Translations under genes and position numbers: made by a program
Shown: piece after piece, positions 12,401-22,854 of the stretch
How positions within the stretch are numbered: position 1 is the stretch's first letter
Layout: each line of letters opens with the position of its first letter
The notes under the pieces: generated by a model
Databases searched by the model: none
What the model was told of the DNA's origin: nothing
The model's input: the letters and a program-made list of their open reading frames with translations, nothing else
Source: Tausonia pullulans
Lineage: Eukaryota > Basidiomycota > Tremellomycetes > Cystofilobasidiales > Mrakiaceae
Length of the DNA stretch: 64,000 nucleotides
Reading direction: 5' to 3'
Assembly: GCA_951802195.1 (NCBI GenBank)
Contig: OX637635.1
Coordinates: 186,001 to 250,000, forward strand

Positions 12401-13701
12401 CAGGCGAAGAAGGTATGAACGCTGAAGGAGGATGCAGGGTGAGAAATGGTGTGGGGGAGAGCAGTAATCTGTTAAAGTGGGACATACACATGCTCAAGAT
12501 ACGCGGGCGGTGGTAGGTGAGGAGGCCATCCCGGCCAGAGGACCTGCATCATGAACTCTTCCGTCTTGGGATCTAGGGCTGGGCCGCTGCCCAACATGTC
12601 TGGCGGAAGTCCCGACATGTCGAGCGGGCTCTCGCTCATGCTCGGAAGGCCCGACAGGGCCGCCATCGACGCCGGGTTAGGGTCCGAGAGGAAGATGCCG
12701 TGCGAAGCCGATGAAGTGGCGGAGTCCTTGCGCGAGCTAGACGTGACTGGCGATGATGAAGACGACGGCGCGCTCGCCGAGAAGAAGGGTGGCGAGACAA
12801 AAGTCGTCGAAGTGGATGAGTGGCCGCTGGCGCTAGAGTAGGACGGGTTGGTGGCCGGCGGCGAAGGCAAAGTGCCTGCATATTGCTGTTGCGGCTGTCC
12901 AGCACCCGTTGTTGTTGACTCCGGGTATGGGATGGAAGCTGACGGTTGGTTCTGAGTCGTGGGACGGGTCATGGCCGGGCCCTGGCGGACGCCCTTCAGG
13001 GCCTCGAGGGCGTCACCGCCGACAGACAAGCGAAGCAGGACTTCGAGTTCGCTGATCCGGTCCTCGAGTTTCTCGACGCCGGGCTGAGAACTCCGCGCCG
13101 GGCGGGTAGAAGCCGTCAAGTCATCCTCGTATTCGCAGACGGGAAGCGGAGGGGGCATCTCGCCGGCCTTCAGATGCTCTTGAGGAGGCGAGGGACAGAA
13201 TGATCTGTCAGCGCATGGAGCAGGACAACGACGCGTGTCACTCGCCCAAGCGAGCCAACCGCCTCATTTCCCGCCTTAGCCCAAATTCAAGACTCACGGA
13301 GCGCGTGGCGGTGACTCCGATTGCAGGCTCCGCACGTCGGCTGGACGGCGTCGCATCGCGTCTTGCGTTTCCTGCAGAGTCAAGGCGAGACAGGGAGGAA
13401 GAGAGCAACCAGGGGAGGACGAAGAGACAGGACGGGAAGGGGGGAAGGTCAGTGCCTGGGCTCGGCATACACCTCGGGCATCGTCTGAGGAGGACGACTC
13501 ACCGGCACTGGAGAGGCGAACAAGAGCAGACAGCGTCAGACCGGACGGACTCACGGCCAAGTAGCAATCTCTCCGTAGGAGAGTCAAAGAAAAGGAACCT
13601 ACCGTGAGGCACGCCTGGCCTCGCCGCAGCGTCGGGTCCACCGACGACGGCTTGCGCTGGGTGGCCGCGCCGCCGTGCAGGGGATGCTGGTCCTTAGGCA
13701 T
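9423..13701 (-). CDS. Zn2Cys6 (GAL4-type) fungal transcription factor
   Basis: Nuclear DNA-binding regulator. From the ATG at 13701 the N-terminus runs to RRGQACLT. A 5-nt microexon (13503-13507) then supplies TGC-CG, and the next exon gives RKRKTRCDAVQPTCGACNRS. Together these form a canonical zinc cluster with C-x2-C-x6-C-x6-C-x2-C. The sixth Cys (PVCEYEDD) follows after an extended loop encoded over another intron. A dimerisation-type heptad region follows (VEKLEDRISELEVLLRL), then a Ser/Pro-rich linker. The fungal-specific middle-homology region is spread over many small exons (about 9900-12500), and a Ser/Thr/Gly-rich acidic C-terminus ends MGMDCSPD, with TGA at 9423-9425. Target genes cannot be inferred. 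Exons between 9.9 and 12.5 kb are numerous and I place them only approximately. The divergent neighbour is UBC11. Confidence 0.85.
13503..13507 (-). other. 5-nt microexon within the zinc-cluster coding region
   Basis: Read on the minus strand, TGCCG is flanked upstream by a CT-rich tract ending CAG and downstream by GTGAG. Without it, the upstream exon (ending ACLT) and the downstream exon (beginning G-AAA-CGC) join out of frame and the second Cys of the zinc cluster is lost. With it, the invariant C-RKRK is made exactly. This makes the microexon a strong prediction. Confidence 0.8.
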
Positions 13702-14600
13702 GCGAGCTAGGTGATGTGCAGCAGCGGAGCTATTGCTGGGGAGAACGAAGACAAAGGATCAGCAGGGAGAGGAAAGAGCGACGGATGGAGAAGCGAGGGT
13801 GGGTGGAGCGGGCCAACGAAGGAGCGAACATACGACGAGGGTGAGCGTCCAGCTGGTTAGGGTGGACTGATTCGCTGTTTCACAAGGCAGAGTGGCTGGG
13901 AGGGGCGAAAGGCGAAGAAGGGGATGCGGAAGGGCGATCGGTAGAGGGTCGACGGAGGGGGGAGGCGGTGAAGGACGAAGGGAAGATCGGATTGAGTGAC
14001 TCCCTCTCAGTGGATGGCGGCGGCGGCGGGCGGAACGAAGGGCGCAGTGTCATGGAAGCTTGTGCGCACTAGAGCACTAAGGAAAGGCGACTGCCGTTGC
14101 GGGAAGGCTGACCACAAAGCGGGGCATCATGCGACTGATTGGAGGCCGCGCGTTCCCATCGGCATCGCGCTGGAGGGCTGCCGGCCCAGCATGGCCTTTC
14201 ATGCGTTGGATCCATCGGACAGGGTATTTCGGGGATTCGCCGACAAACGATACTAATTGAAACGAAACAAGAGTTCTAACGCGAAAATATGAAGGTAAAG
14301 TAGACTGTCCATGCGACACAGTCCCAGACACAGCGCACGAGCGGCCAGGACCGGACTTCTCCTAGACTGCTCTACGCCGACAAATTTTGTTGTTCTGCAA
14401 AGTGGCAGCAGGATCGAATTTCCCTGGCCGGAGTTCCCACGGTTTAGGAGATGGCGAGGAAAGGAAATCAACTCCACTCGCGTCGCGTCAAGGCCGGTCG
14501 TTCGCTTGCCCTCTCTCTTTCCTCTTCCCTCCACGACCTCGCCTTTCTCCTTGTTTTTCTTACCTCCGTTCTCACTTGTCTGCTCCACTTCTTCCTCGAT
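13702..14600. promoter_or_regulatory. Divergent intergenic region, zinc-cluster regulator / UBC11
   Basis: This 899-bp region lies between two divergent starts. It is GA-rich on the plus strand near the regulator (its leader is CT-rich on the minus strand). It becomes CT-rich on the plus strand from about 14510 to 14600, immediately before the UBC11 ATG. I see no gene in it. Confidence 0.5.
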
Positions 14601-15935
14601 ATGTCCCAATTTCCGTCCTCTCACTCGGCCGCTGGCGCCACGTCGACCGCCAAGACGACTGGCTCCATTGCGGGAGCTTCTACCAGCGGCAGCGTCACCA
14701 AGCGGTGCGACCCCTCCTGCTCCTCCTTCAGGTCTCATGTCTACGTTCTAACTCGTTCTTCTTTTTGAAAAATCTCTCCCAGTCTGCGAAGCGAACTCAT
14801 GGGCCTCATGGTGCGAGACACACGACGGCGGACGGAAGGACTGGCTCGCTCCAGACGTCCATCCGTGCCCGCGCCTCTCTATACCCTTTACTGACGTTCT
14901 ATCCCTGTTGTTTTCTCTGTTCCCTCCCGCCTCATCTACTGGCAGATGTCTGGCATCCCTGGAATCGTGCGTTGTCTGACGAACGACGCGTCGTCAGTAG
15001 AGAGACACTAGATCAACCAACTGACGGCTCGCGCTCCCTCTCCCTATATGCTGTCGTCCTCCTTCGTGTTTTGCCTGGGCTGTGGATCATCTGCCCCACC
15101 GTCCCCCAGTCCGCCTTTCCGGAGTCCGACAGCAACATCAATGAGTGGGTCGGAACGGTGAGCGCGCCTCGCCCAGCCGTCCTCTTACCCAGGCCCGAAT
15201 GACCTGACGCGCGCGGCTTCATACTATTTCTCAGATAAAGGGCCCGGACGCGACGGTGCGACTCTCCAAGCTCTTTCCCTTTCGATAAAGGGCACGCTCG
15301 CTGAATACGCTCGCTCTATCAGCCGTACGAGGGCTTCACCTACCGGATCACCCTCTCGTTCCCCCCTCAATACCCTTACTGCCCACCGACGATCAAGTTC
15401 TCACCTCAGACGCCAATCTTCCACCCAAACGTCGCTCTCCCGGGAGGGGAGATTTGTCTGGTGAGCTTCACCCGTTGCTAGATCGAAGAGAAGATCAAGG
15501 AGTGAGCGCGCCGGGGGCGCATGTAGACAGACGGCCGATCGACCTCAACAGAAACTTGCTGACAGCACCCTCCCTCGTCCTTCTCTTGTAGGACATCCTC
15601 AAGGAGAAGTGGTCCGCTGTCCTCACGGTCCAGACAATCCTTGTCTCCCTGCAGTCCCTACTTGGAGGTGCGTTCGCTCTCTCCTAGCTAGCCTGTCCAA
15701 CAGTTCGCTGATTGACAGTACCCTATCTACTCTCTGAAATGCGACAGAGCCCAACAACGATTCTCCCCTGAATGTTGAGGCTGCTGACCTCTGGGACAAC
15801 AAAGAGGGTGAGACTTAACGCTTCCATCGCTCGGGTCGCGTGCAGGATGATGAACGATTGTCGTTGATACAAACTCTGCCTCCCTTCTCTACAGCCTTCC
15901 GAGCTCAAGTCCAGGCGCTCTCCAAGACTCTTTAA
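14601..15935 (+). CDS. UBC11: Ubiquitin-conjugating enzyme E2, UBE2C/Ubc11 type
   Basis: E2 enzyme that works with the anaphase-promoting complex to start ubiquitin chains on mitotic cyclins and securin. Nine exons join in phase: 14601-14704, 14783-14810, 14946-14966, 15110-15157, 15235-15255, 15323-15460, 15592-15667, 15748-15807 and 15895-15935. They give 178 residues, close to human UBE2C (179). A Ser/Thr/Ala-rich N-terminal tail leads into LRSELMGLM, MSGIPGI, SAFPESDSNINEWVGT, the HPN motif (PIFHPNVALPGGEICLDILK, with the active-site Cys in EICLD), WSAVLTVQTILVSLQSLLGE and PNNDSPLNVEAADLW. The FPESD..WVGTI and LQSLLGEPN blocks distinguish the UBE2C class from other E2s. Exons of 28, 21, 48 and 21 nt make the first half of the fold unusually fragmented. 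Confidence 0.95.
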
Positions 15936-16900
15936 GCTCGACTGTATCCGCCGCGATCTAACATCTGATTGCCGGTCAGGGGAGGAGGCCTGCCGGCTGT
16001 GTTCTTTTCTTGTCATTGCTTGCCACATTCCCGTTTTCGTTCAGCTTGCTTTCTTGTCTCATCATTCATCTCCAGAGCATTCTTCTTTACTTGACATTGA
16101 CCCATCATGCCGGCATAAAGCCGAACAATCGTCCTCGGCAGGTTATGCCCGACTCTGGCACGACTCTACTCGCGCTATGAAGAGCTTACCCAGCAGCTTT
16201 TGCGACGCAAGGACAGCCGTGCCTATATCGAAAAAGCGGCTTGGTAGAAATCGAGGGATGGATGGACCTCAGCCTCCTTTTCAGCAAGTCAGCCCGCACG
16301 CAAAGGTTGCGCCTGATTTAGTCATTAGCGTGAAACTCAAATGTTTGTCTAACGGCCGGAAGACGACAACGTGGGCAGGACGCTAAAGTAAAGCGTCGCA
16401 GCATCCGCACTGTTAGATGATCGAGCCTCAGGGGAATCGCTAGATGGAAGCCGAGGGCCAGAGTCAGTTGATGAGCAGGAACGTTCGAGGAGCTTTCGAT
16501 AGAAGCGGCGAGCACTTCGAAACCAGATCCTTGAGGGCTCTGCTATGCCTCTCTCCCTCTCGCCTACCGACAAGACTCTCTTTTGACAACTGGCTTTCAT
16601 TTTCGGCGCATCGTTGCCCTCGACTTCGGCACAACCTTTCCTTCTCTCAAGCCTCCCCCCCCACCTCTCGCGACAATATCGAACCACCGCAGCACCGCCC
16701 GCCGCCCCTTCTCCCTGACCTTTCCGTCAACCACAGAAGCTGCCTCGCCATCTCCGTCCCTCGGGACACCACTCTCCATTAAATCTTCTTCTTGGTTTAT
16801 GAGTGCGACAGAAAGTTCACCTTACCTCGCCCGCCCATTCGAAGACCCCAAGGGAAGGATGCGTCTCCCAATCACGAACGGGAGGGACGCGCAAGCCATC
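15936..16900. other. Intergenic region between UBC11 and the retroelement
   Basis: It contains the UBC11 3' region and about 900 bp with no convincing ORF. Around 16610-16700 the plus strand is CT-rich, like the leaders in front of genes in this window, yet no gene follows before the LTR at 16901. I found no tRNA-like B box here. Confidence 0.5.
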
Positions 16901-17302
16901 TGTTAGGATTGGCCCAAGGGTCGATGGCAGAGGAGATTGGGCGAGGAGGGGAACGTTGGCGATGAAGTGTACTGAGAGTGGTGGCGGGTGATGAAAGGGA
17001 ACTGAAGTGATGGAGGTGACACGGGCTCGCTTAAGGGTCTTGGGCAAGTTTGTCGGGTCCAAATGATAGTCAGAGTGCAGAACAAAATCTACGATGAAAT
17101 GAGCGTTTTATGGACGAGTGGTGAGAACAAGGGAGTGATGAGAATAAGGAAGTGATGAGAAAGTTTAGAAAGCAAAGAGTGTGGGACAGATGAGGCAACA
17201 AAGTAATAAAGGAGTGGAAATGCTGATCAAGCAAGGGAAAGGCTATTGGCGCCGCGTTGGCCAGGCGCAGGGTCGAGGTAGCCAGTCTGCTAGATCCTGA
17301 CA
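16901..17302 (-). repeat. 3' LTR of the chromovirus (left end)
   Basis: About 402 bp with TG...CA ends (plus strand starts TGTTAGGATTGG and ends GATCCTGACA). It shares the blocks GGCCCAAGGGTC, GACAC.GGCTCGCTT, CAAATGATAGTCAGAGTG and GCAAAGAGTGTGGGACAG with the right-hand LTR, separated by diverged and length-variable stretches. Confidence 0.85.
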
Positions 17303-17352
17303 GGAGCCCCCGGCTAAGGCCCGAGCTCCTGAGAGGGCGAATGCCTTGAGGC

Positions 17353-20300
17353 CTAGGTGTTATGGCGACGAGGACGGCGAGAAGGGCGACGGATAGTACG
17401 GCGCGATGGCTTGGGAAGGTCAGGATGGGCGCGGTGGAAGGCTTTGAGGAGGCGGAGATGAGCGACGTGATCGTACGGCTCCCATGTGTCCTCCTCGTCG
17501 CGATAGCCTTGCCAGTGAACGAGGTAGAAGTGCTTGCCGTCGCGGACGTCCATCTTGATGATGCGTTCGACGACGTACAGCTCTGGGTCGGCGGCATTGA
17601 CTGGAGGTGCGGCAGGCTGGTGTTGACCGGGGTGTCCGGGGGCGTGTGGCAAGAGGAGCGAGGCGTGGAAAACAGGATGTACCGGGACTGTGGGGGGCAA
17701 GTCGAGCTCGAAGGAGACGTCCGAGAGTACACGGAGGATCCGGAAGGGGCCGAGGTGTTTGACATCGAGTTTGAGCGAAGGCCGATCGGTGGTAATGTTG
17801 CGACGGTTGAGCCAGACGAGATCGCCGGCCTTGAAGATCGGAGGGGGAGGATCCTCGCCGTCTTCTTCCCCTGGAAAGGTGGTAGGACGACGGGATTGAT
17901 CAGCGAAGGTCTTGTAAGAGCGTTGAGCAGCGATGATGTGATCTCGGATCTCGATATGAAGAGCGCGAAGCTTGGCAACTGTGGCATCGGCGGCGGGATT
18001 GTGCGAGGTGGAGGCGGCGAGGAGGTCAGATGACGAGAGAGGGTGGAAACCGTGGTTGGCGAAGAAAGGCGTGTGCCGAGTAGCAACCGCTAGCGAGTTG
18101 TTGAGAGCGAACTCGCAGGAGGGGAGGAGCGAGACCCAGTCGTCTTGATGGTGGTTGCAGAAGATCCGAAGGAAGGTCTCGACGACGGCGTTAGCACGCT
18201 CGGTTTGGCCGTTGGCCGCGGGGTGGAAGGCGGTAGTGAAATGAGGGGCGGTGCTGATGAGAGAGAGTAAGGAGCGCCAGAAAGCGGAGGTGAAGGTCGA
18301 TCCGCGGTCCGAGGTGATGTTTGTCTGAAAACCGTGGTGCCGGACGACGTGGTCGAGGTACATCCGAGCGAGCTCGGGAGCCGCGAAACCGGCTTCGCAG
18401 TACGGGACGAGACGGACCATCTTGGTGAATCGGTCGATGAAGACTTGAATGCAGTCGAGGCCGTCGGAGGTCGGAAGCTTGACGATGCCGTCCATGGAGA
18501 TCATCGTCCAAGGGCGTGTCGGTGGCGGAAGCGGTTGGAGGAGGCCGAAGGGTGCGCGCCGATTTGTCTTGTTGCGGACACAAAGGTCGCAGCCAGAGGT
18601 GTAGGTTTGGACAAATGTATGGTCGGAGGGGAAAGTGAACGAGCGTCGAAAGAGGTCGTGGGTCTTGCGAGCGCCAAGGTGTCCAGCGAGCCGAGGCTCG
18701 TGGCAGGCGCGGACGAGGTCGAGGCGTAGCTGGTGGTCGTTCGGAACGAGGACGAGGCCGCGCGAGAGAAGGAGGTCTGTAGGGTGGAGCGAGAGATCCT
18801 GGAGAGCCTTGACATCGTCGGGAGAGCGAGGGCGATTCGGATGACGGAGGAGGTCAATGAGGGGGGCGAGTGATGGGTCGGCGAGTTGTGCGGTGAGGAG
18901 ACGAGGAAGGAGCTTGGGGCGAGGATCGAGGTCGGGAATGGGATATGGAGGTTCCGAGTCAATGGGTTCGAAGGGCGCGGGGATGTTGCCGATGGTATTG
19001 AAGGAAGTTTGATCGAGGGGAGCGGCCGCGGCCGAGGGATGGGATCTGAGGTTGGCGGCAATGATGTACTGGTCGGGCTTGAGAAGGCGTCTGGGTGTCT
19101 GGTCCGAAGGGCGACTCCCCTCCGAAAGGTCCTGTCGCCTCGACAGGGCATCGGCGACGGTATTGCGTCCTCCGGGGCGGTAGACGACGACAAAGTTGAA
19201 ACCAGAGAGGAACTCGGCCCAGCGGTACTCACGGCGGGAGAGGGCTTTGGAGTGGTAAAGTACTGGAGCGACTCGTGATCGGTGTAGATGGTGAGAGGTG
19301 ATGGGTGCCCTTCGCAGTAGTGGCGCCACTCCTTGAGGCACACGATGATCGCCAACATTTCCTTGTCGTGGATTTCGTAGTTAAGTTCGGCCGGGTTGAG
19401 CTTGCGCGAGTAGGCGATCGGGCGGAGTGGCGAGCGTGGGGCGACGGCGCGTTGCGAGAGGACGCCAGCAACGGCGAAGTCGGATGAGTCCGTTTCGAGG
19501 ACGAGGGGGAGCGAGGGATCAAAGACAGTGAGGACAGCGGAGGAGGTGAACTTGGACTTGAGGGTCTTGAAAGCGGCGAGTTGATCCGGTCCGAAGTGGA
19601 AGGGGACGCCTTTCTTGAGGAGAGACGTACTGGGGGCGACGACTTTTGAGAACCGGTGGACGAAACGGCGGTAGAAGTTGGCGAATCCCAGGAAGGACTG
19701 GATGTGTCTGACCTAGGTGGGTGCTGGCCAGTCTGTGACGGCTGAGATCTTGGAGGGATCCATCTTGATGCCTAGAGCGCTGACGATATAGCCGAGGAAA
19801 TCGACCTCGTTCTGGTGGAAGGCGCACTTCTCCGGTTTGACCCAGAGGCGCGCTGTCAGGAGGCGCTCGAGGACGATGGCAACGTGTTGGCGATGTGTGT
19901 CGAGGGTGGGGGAAAATATGAGGATATCGTCTAGATAGACGATGACGGAGATGTCGAGGAGGTCGCGAAGGGTGTCGTTCATAAAGTGCTGGAATGTGGC
20001 TGGTGCGTTCGTCAGCCCGAAGGGCATAACTTTGTACTCGAACAGCCCGTAGCGACAGCGGAAGGCAGTTTTCCATTCATCACCCGGGGCGATCCGAACG
20101 AGGTTGTAGGCGCCTCGGAGGTCGAGTTTGGTGAAGAACTTGGCAGTGGCCAGCCGGTCAAGGGATTCCGAGATGAGTGGGAGCGGGTACCGATTCTTGA
20201 TGGTGATAGCGTTGAGACGGCGGTAGTCGACGCAGAGGCGGAGGGATCCATCCTTCTTCTTGACGAAAAGGATGGGGGCAGCGGCAGGTGATTGCGAAGG

Positions 20301-21314
20301 GACGATGAAGCCCTTGGCGAGGTTTTCATCGATGAACTCGCGAAGAGCGCCGAGTTCGACCGAGGAGAGGCCGTAGATCGGACCGAAGGGTGGCTGCGCG
20401 TTGTCCTTGAAAGTGATGGCATGATCGTATGGCCGATGAGGGGGTAGTTCCGAGGCTGAGGACTTCTCGAAAACCTTGAGGTAGGCGTGGTACTCCGGTG
20501 GGACGATGGCGGGGACGTCGACCTCCGGGGGTGAAGGCTCGTGATCTGGGGGGTCAAGCAGGTCCGTAGGCGGGACGACGGAGAAGTAAGGCGAAGACCG
20601 GGTGGCGGAGATGACGGTGGGGAGGAGCGAACGGTGGCTGATGGGCAAGGACGAGGACTTGAACTTGAACTTGGACCTGGGCGAGGACGAGGGCTTGGGC
20701 GAGGACGAGGGCTTGGGCGAGGACGAGGGCTTGGACGAGGACGAGGGCGGGACTTGGCTGAGGAGTTTGGCTATGGTGGGGGTTTCTTGTGAGAGGCAGG
20801 AGCTCCGGCAGTACTGCGAATCGAAGACGAGGTGATGCGCTGGCCAGTCGATCGAGGGATTGTGTCGTTTGAGCCAGGGGATACCGAGGATGATCGGATA
20901 GTGGCCAAGGGAGGTGACGTCGAAAGAGATGGATTCAGTGTGTCGATGCCTAGAGACGGCGAGGGCTAGTGGAGAGGTGTGATGTGTGACGGCTCCCGAT
21001 GCGATCGGGCGGCCGTCAACGACCTCGAGGGCGCGAGGGACGTTCTTGGTGACAAGTGGAACTGAGTGCGCGTCGACGAGGGACGAGTCGATGAAGTTGG
21101 AGGTGGCACCGCTGTCGAGGAGTGCATAGGTGTCGAAGGAGGTGGATCCGAAGGCGATGGTGAGGGGCACGACGACATGGTCTTCCTCGTGAAAGGAAGC
21201 CGTGGGGATGTCATCGGTGGAAAGGCAGTGGAACGGGTTGGAGGGTAGTGAAAAACGGTCGACCGGTGGGAGCATGGGAGGACTGTGAGCTGATATTTTG
21301 GTGTGAATGGACAA
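17353..21314 (-). pseudogene. Chromovirus pol-like region (PR-RT-RH-IN-chromodomain)
   Basis: Parts in order on the minus strand are as follows. An aspartic protease has the LLDSGATSNFID motif (about 21090-21130). A Ser/Pro/Lys-rich repeated linker lies near 20660-20760. Reverse transcriptase has LDLRGAYNLVRI, the MPFGLTNAPATFQ block and the catalytic YLDD (about 19930-20130). RNase H covers about 19200-19560. Integrase has a zinc-binding N-domain (CDLCVRN) and DDE core segments such as SMDGIVKLP and TSDRGSTFTSAFW (about 18280-18600). A C-terminal chromodomain (VERIIKMDVRDGKHFYLVHW, then QGYRDEEDTWEPYDH) lies near 17430-17570. The region looks broken, with perhaps one or two interruptions. 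Protein families are clear. Confidence 0.9.
20660..20765 (-). repeat. Tandem Ser-Ser-Pro-Lys repeat in pol linker
   Basis: An 18-nt unit (plus strand GGACGAGGGCTTGGGCGA and variants) is repeated about four times. On the minus strand it encodes SSPKPS-like units followed by a Lys/Phe/Ser-rich stretch, between protease and reverse transcriptase. A low-complexity linker is the simplest reading. Confidence 0.8.
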
Positions 21315-21404
21315 GGAATAAAGAGGGGGTCCAGAAATGTTGTCGAAAAGCGAGGGGCTGTTGGCAGATGAAGGTGAACTCGTCGAGTCGGACGGGTCGG
21401 TTAG

Positions 21405-22427
21405 TCATGCCGCGTCTTGATCGTTGATGATCTCCTTGATGGTGGCCGAACGAGGGGCATCATTGGCGGTGTTTGTGGACGAGGTAGCCGAGATGTTGAA
21501 GGATCGGCGAGGAACGATGGGGCAGTTGATGACTCGGTGGTCCTTGCTGGCGCAGTATAGACAGAGGCCGTCTCGTCGGCGGCGCTCCTTCTCCGCGTCG
21601 GAGAGCGGGCCGCGAGGCCTAGAGGTGGCGTCGACCTCCATGGGGACGGGGCCAGAGAATGGGGCTGAGGTGCTGGTCACGGGTACGAACGGGAACAAGG
21701 TACGGCGAGCGGGAGGGACGACTGAGGCGAAGTTCGGACGGTTGACGTTGCGGGGTGCATGAGTGTGACGGAAGTCGGCGAGGGCGTTGTCCCACAAGAT
21801 GGCGGCGTCGATAAGATCGTCGAGATTCGCATAGTTCTGAGCACGGACGAGGCGCTCTTTGACATCAAGCTTGAGGCCGTCGAAGAAGTTGAAATGATGG
21901 TACTGATCGCCAAAGTCAAGGAGGAGCATGTGGCGTTTGTACTCGAAGGCGTAGATAGAAACTGAGGTCGTTTGACGAAGATCTTTGAGGGCGCGCCGAG
22001 CGGTTTCGACGCGGTCGATTTCTCCGAAATCCTTGAGAAGGCGGGCCCGGAAACGTGGCCAGGTGATGAACCAGTCAGGACGGTCGGAATCATCGACGAG
22101 GAGGTAAGGGCGGACCCAGTTGAAGGCGTCATCCGTGAGGAGCGAGATCGCATACTGAATCTTCATGTCGTCGGTACCAAGGGACACGGGTTGCAGGCGG
22201 AAAATGTTATCGAGCTTGAGGACGAAGGTCTCCGAATCTGATCTTTTCCCACTGAAGGCGTGGGGAGCAGGGCCATGGTAGTCCTTGACTTCGGGGTGCG
22301 AGGTAGTAATCTGTGTCTGTTGTTGTTGGTGTCGGAGTTTTTTAAGAGCGGTCCTTAGTTGTTGAACCTGCTGTCTTGCGAGAGCAAGTTCGGTGACGGT
22401 CTGTGGGTCTGTGTGGGGATTATCCAT
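21405..22427 (-). CDS. Chromovirus gag-like region
   Basis: Structural (capsid/nucleocapsid) part of the retroelement, about 340 residues from a Met at 22427. It has an N-terminal Gln/Leu heptad stretch. A capsid-like helical region follows (HAFSGKRSDSETFVLKLDN through FRARLLKDFG, then LRQTTSVSIYAFEYKRHM). Near the C-terminus is a single CCHC zinc knuckle (CLYCASKDHRVINC). This order is typical of Ty3/gypsy Gag. The reading frame also extends upstream into the LTR, but a start at MDNPHTD is more plausible. It is part of an old element and is treated as a fossil. Confidence 0.8.
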   Translation of the reverse strand: MDNPHTDPQTVTELALARQQVQQLRTALKKLRHQQQQTQITTSHPEVKDYHGPAPHAFSGKRSDSETFVLKLDNIFRLQPVSLGTDDMKIQYAISLLTDDAFNWVRPYLLVDDSDRPDWFITWPRFRARLLKDFGEIDRVETARRALKDLRQTTSVSIYAFEYKRHMLLLDFGDQYHHFNFFDGLKLDVKERLVRAQNYANLDDLIDAAILWDNALADFRHTHAPRNVNRPNFASVVPPARRTLFPFVPVTSTSAPFSGPVPMEVDATSRPRGPLSDAEKERRRRDGLCLYCASKDHRVINCPIVPRRSFNISATSSTNTANDAPRSATIKEIINDQDAA

Positions 22428-22496
22428 GTTGACTAGGACGGTGTCGATGTTGGGATTACGAGGAGCGAGCGGGTGACAGAGGGTGACTCTGACTGA

Positions 22497-22854
22497 TGTT
22501 AGGATTGGCCCAAGGGTCAAGGGCGGAGGAGGATAAGTGAGGGGAGGGGCGTCGATGGAACAGTAGACTGAAGAGCTGGTAGTGACACAGGCTCGCTTGG
22601 GGTCTTGGGCAGGTTTATCGTATCCAAATGATAGTCAGAGTGTAGAACAAAGGGTACGATGAACTAAGCGTCTTATGGACTAAAGGGAAATAAACAAAGA
22701 GTGTGGGACAGTGTGGCTGAAGAGTGACCGAAGGTGCGGGAGCCAAGTAAGGGGGATCGATGTACGCCAGCGCGGAGCCAAGGTGGCGGGTCCGCGAGAT
22801 CCTGACAGCAACTTAGGCGCGAAGCCCATGTGGTAAATCTGTGAGATCCTGACA
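22497..22854 (-). repeat. 5' LTR of the chromovirus (right end)
   Basis: About 358 bp, starting TGTTAGGATTGG on the plus strand. The terminal string GATCCTGACA occurs twice, ending at 22807 and at 22854. The outer boundary is therefore ambiguous: either a 311-bp LTR followed by a 47-bp partial repeat, or a 358-bp LTR with a duplicated end. Confidence 0.8.

Larger units (their letters stand above)
16901..22854 (-). mobile_element. Ty3/gypsy chromovirus (LTR retrotransposon)
   Basis: LTR-bounded element of about 5.95 kb, transcribed on the minus strand. Order in its own sense: 5' LTR (right), gag with a CCHC zinc knuckle, then pol with protease, reverse transcriptase, RNase H, integrase and a C-terminal chromodomain, then 3' LTR (left). 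The protease-RT-RNaseH-integrase order with a terminal chromodomain places it in the Ty3/gypsy chromoviruses, which are widespread in fungi. It is nearly full length but looks broken, with perhaps one or two interruptions in pol. The two LTRs are clearly diverged from each other and no target-site duplication is evident, so it is probably not a recent clean insertion. Confidence 0.93.

Noticed and set aside
16054-16386. 110-codon plus-strand ORF downstream of UBC11
   Set aside because: No motif, and its codon pattern is unlike the genes here; it lies in the 3' region of UBC11.
17362-18033. 223-codon plus-strand ORF inside the retroelement
   Set aside because: It is antisense to the integrase and chromodomain region, which carries clear motifs on the minus strand; GC-rich shadow.
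20660-20765. Short regularly spaced repeats resembling a CRISPR array
   Set aside because: The units are directly adjacent without unique spacers and encode a Ser/Pro/Lys linker in pol; CRISPR is not expected in a fungal nuclear genome.
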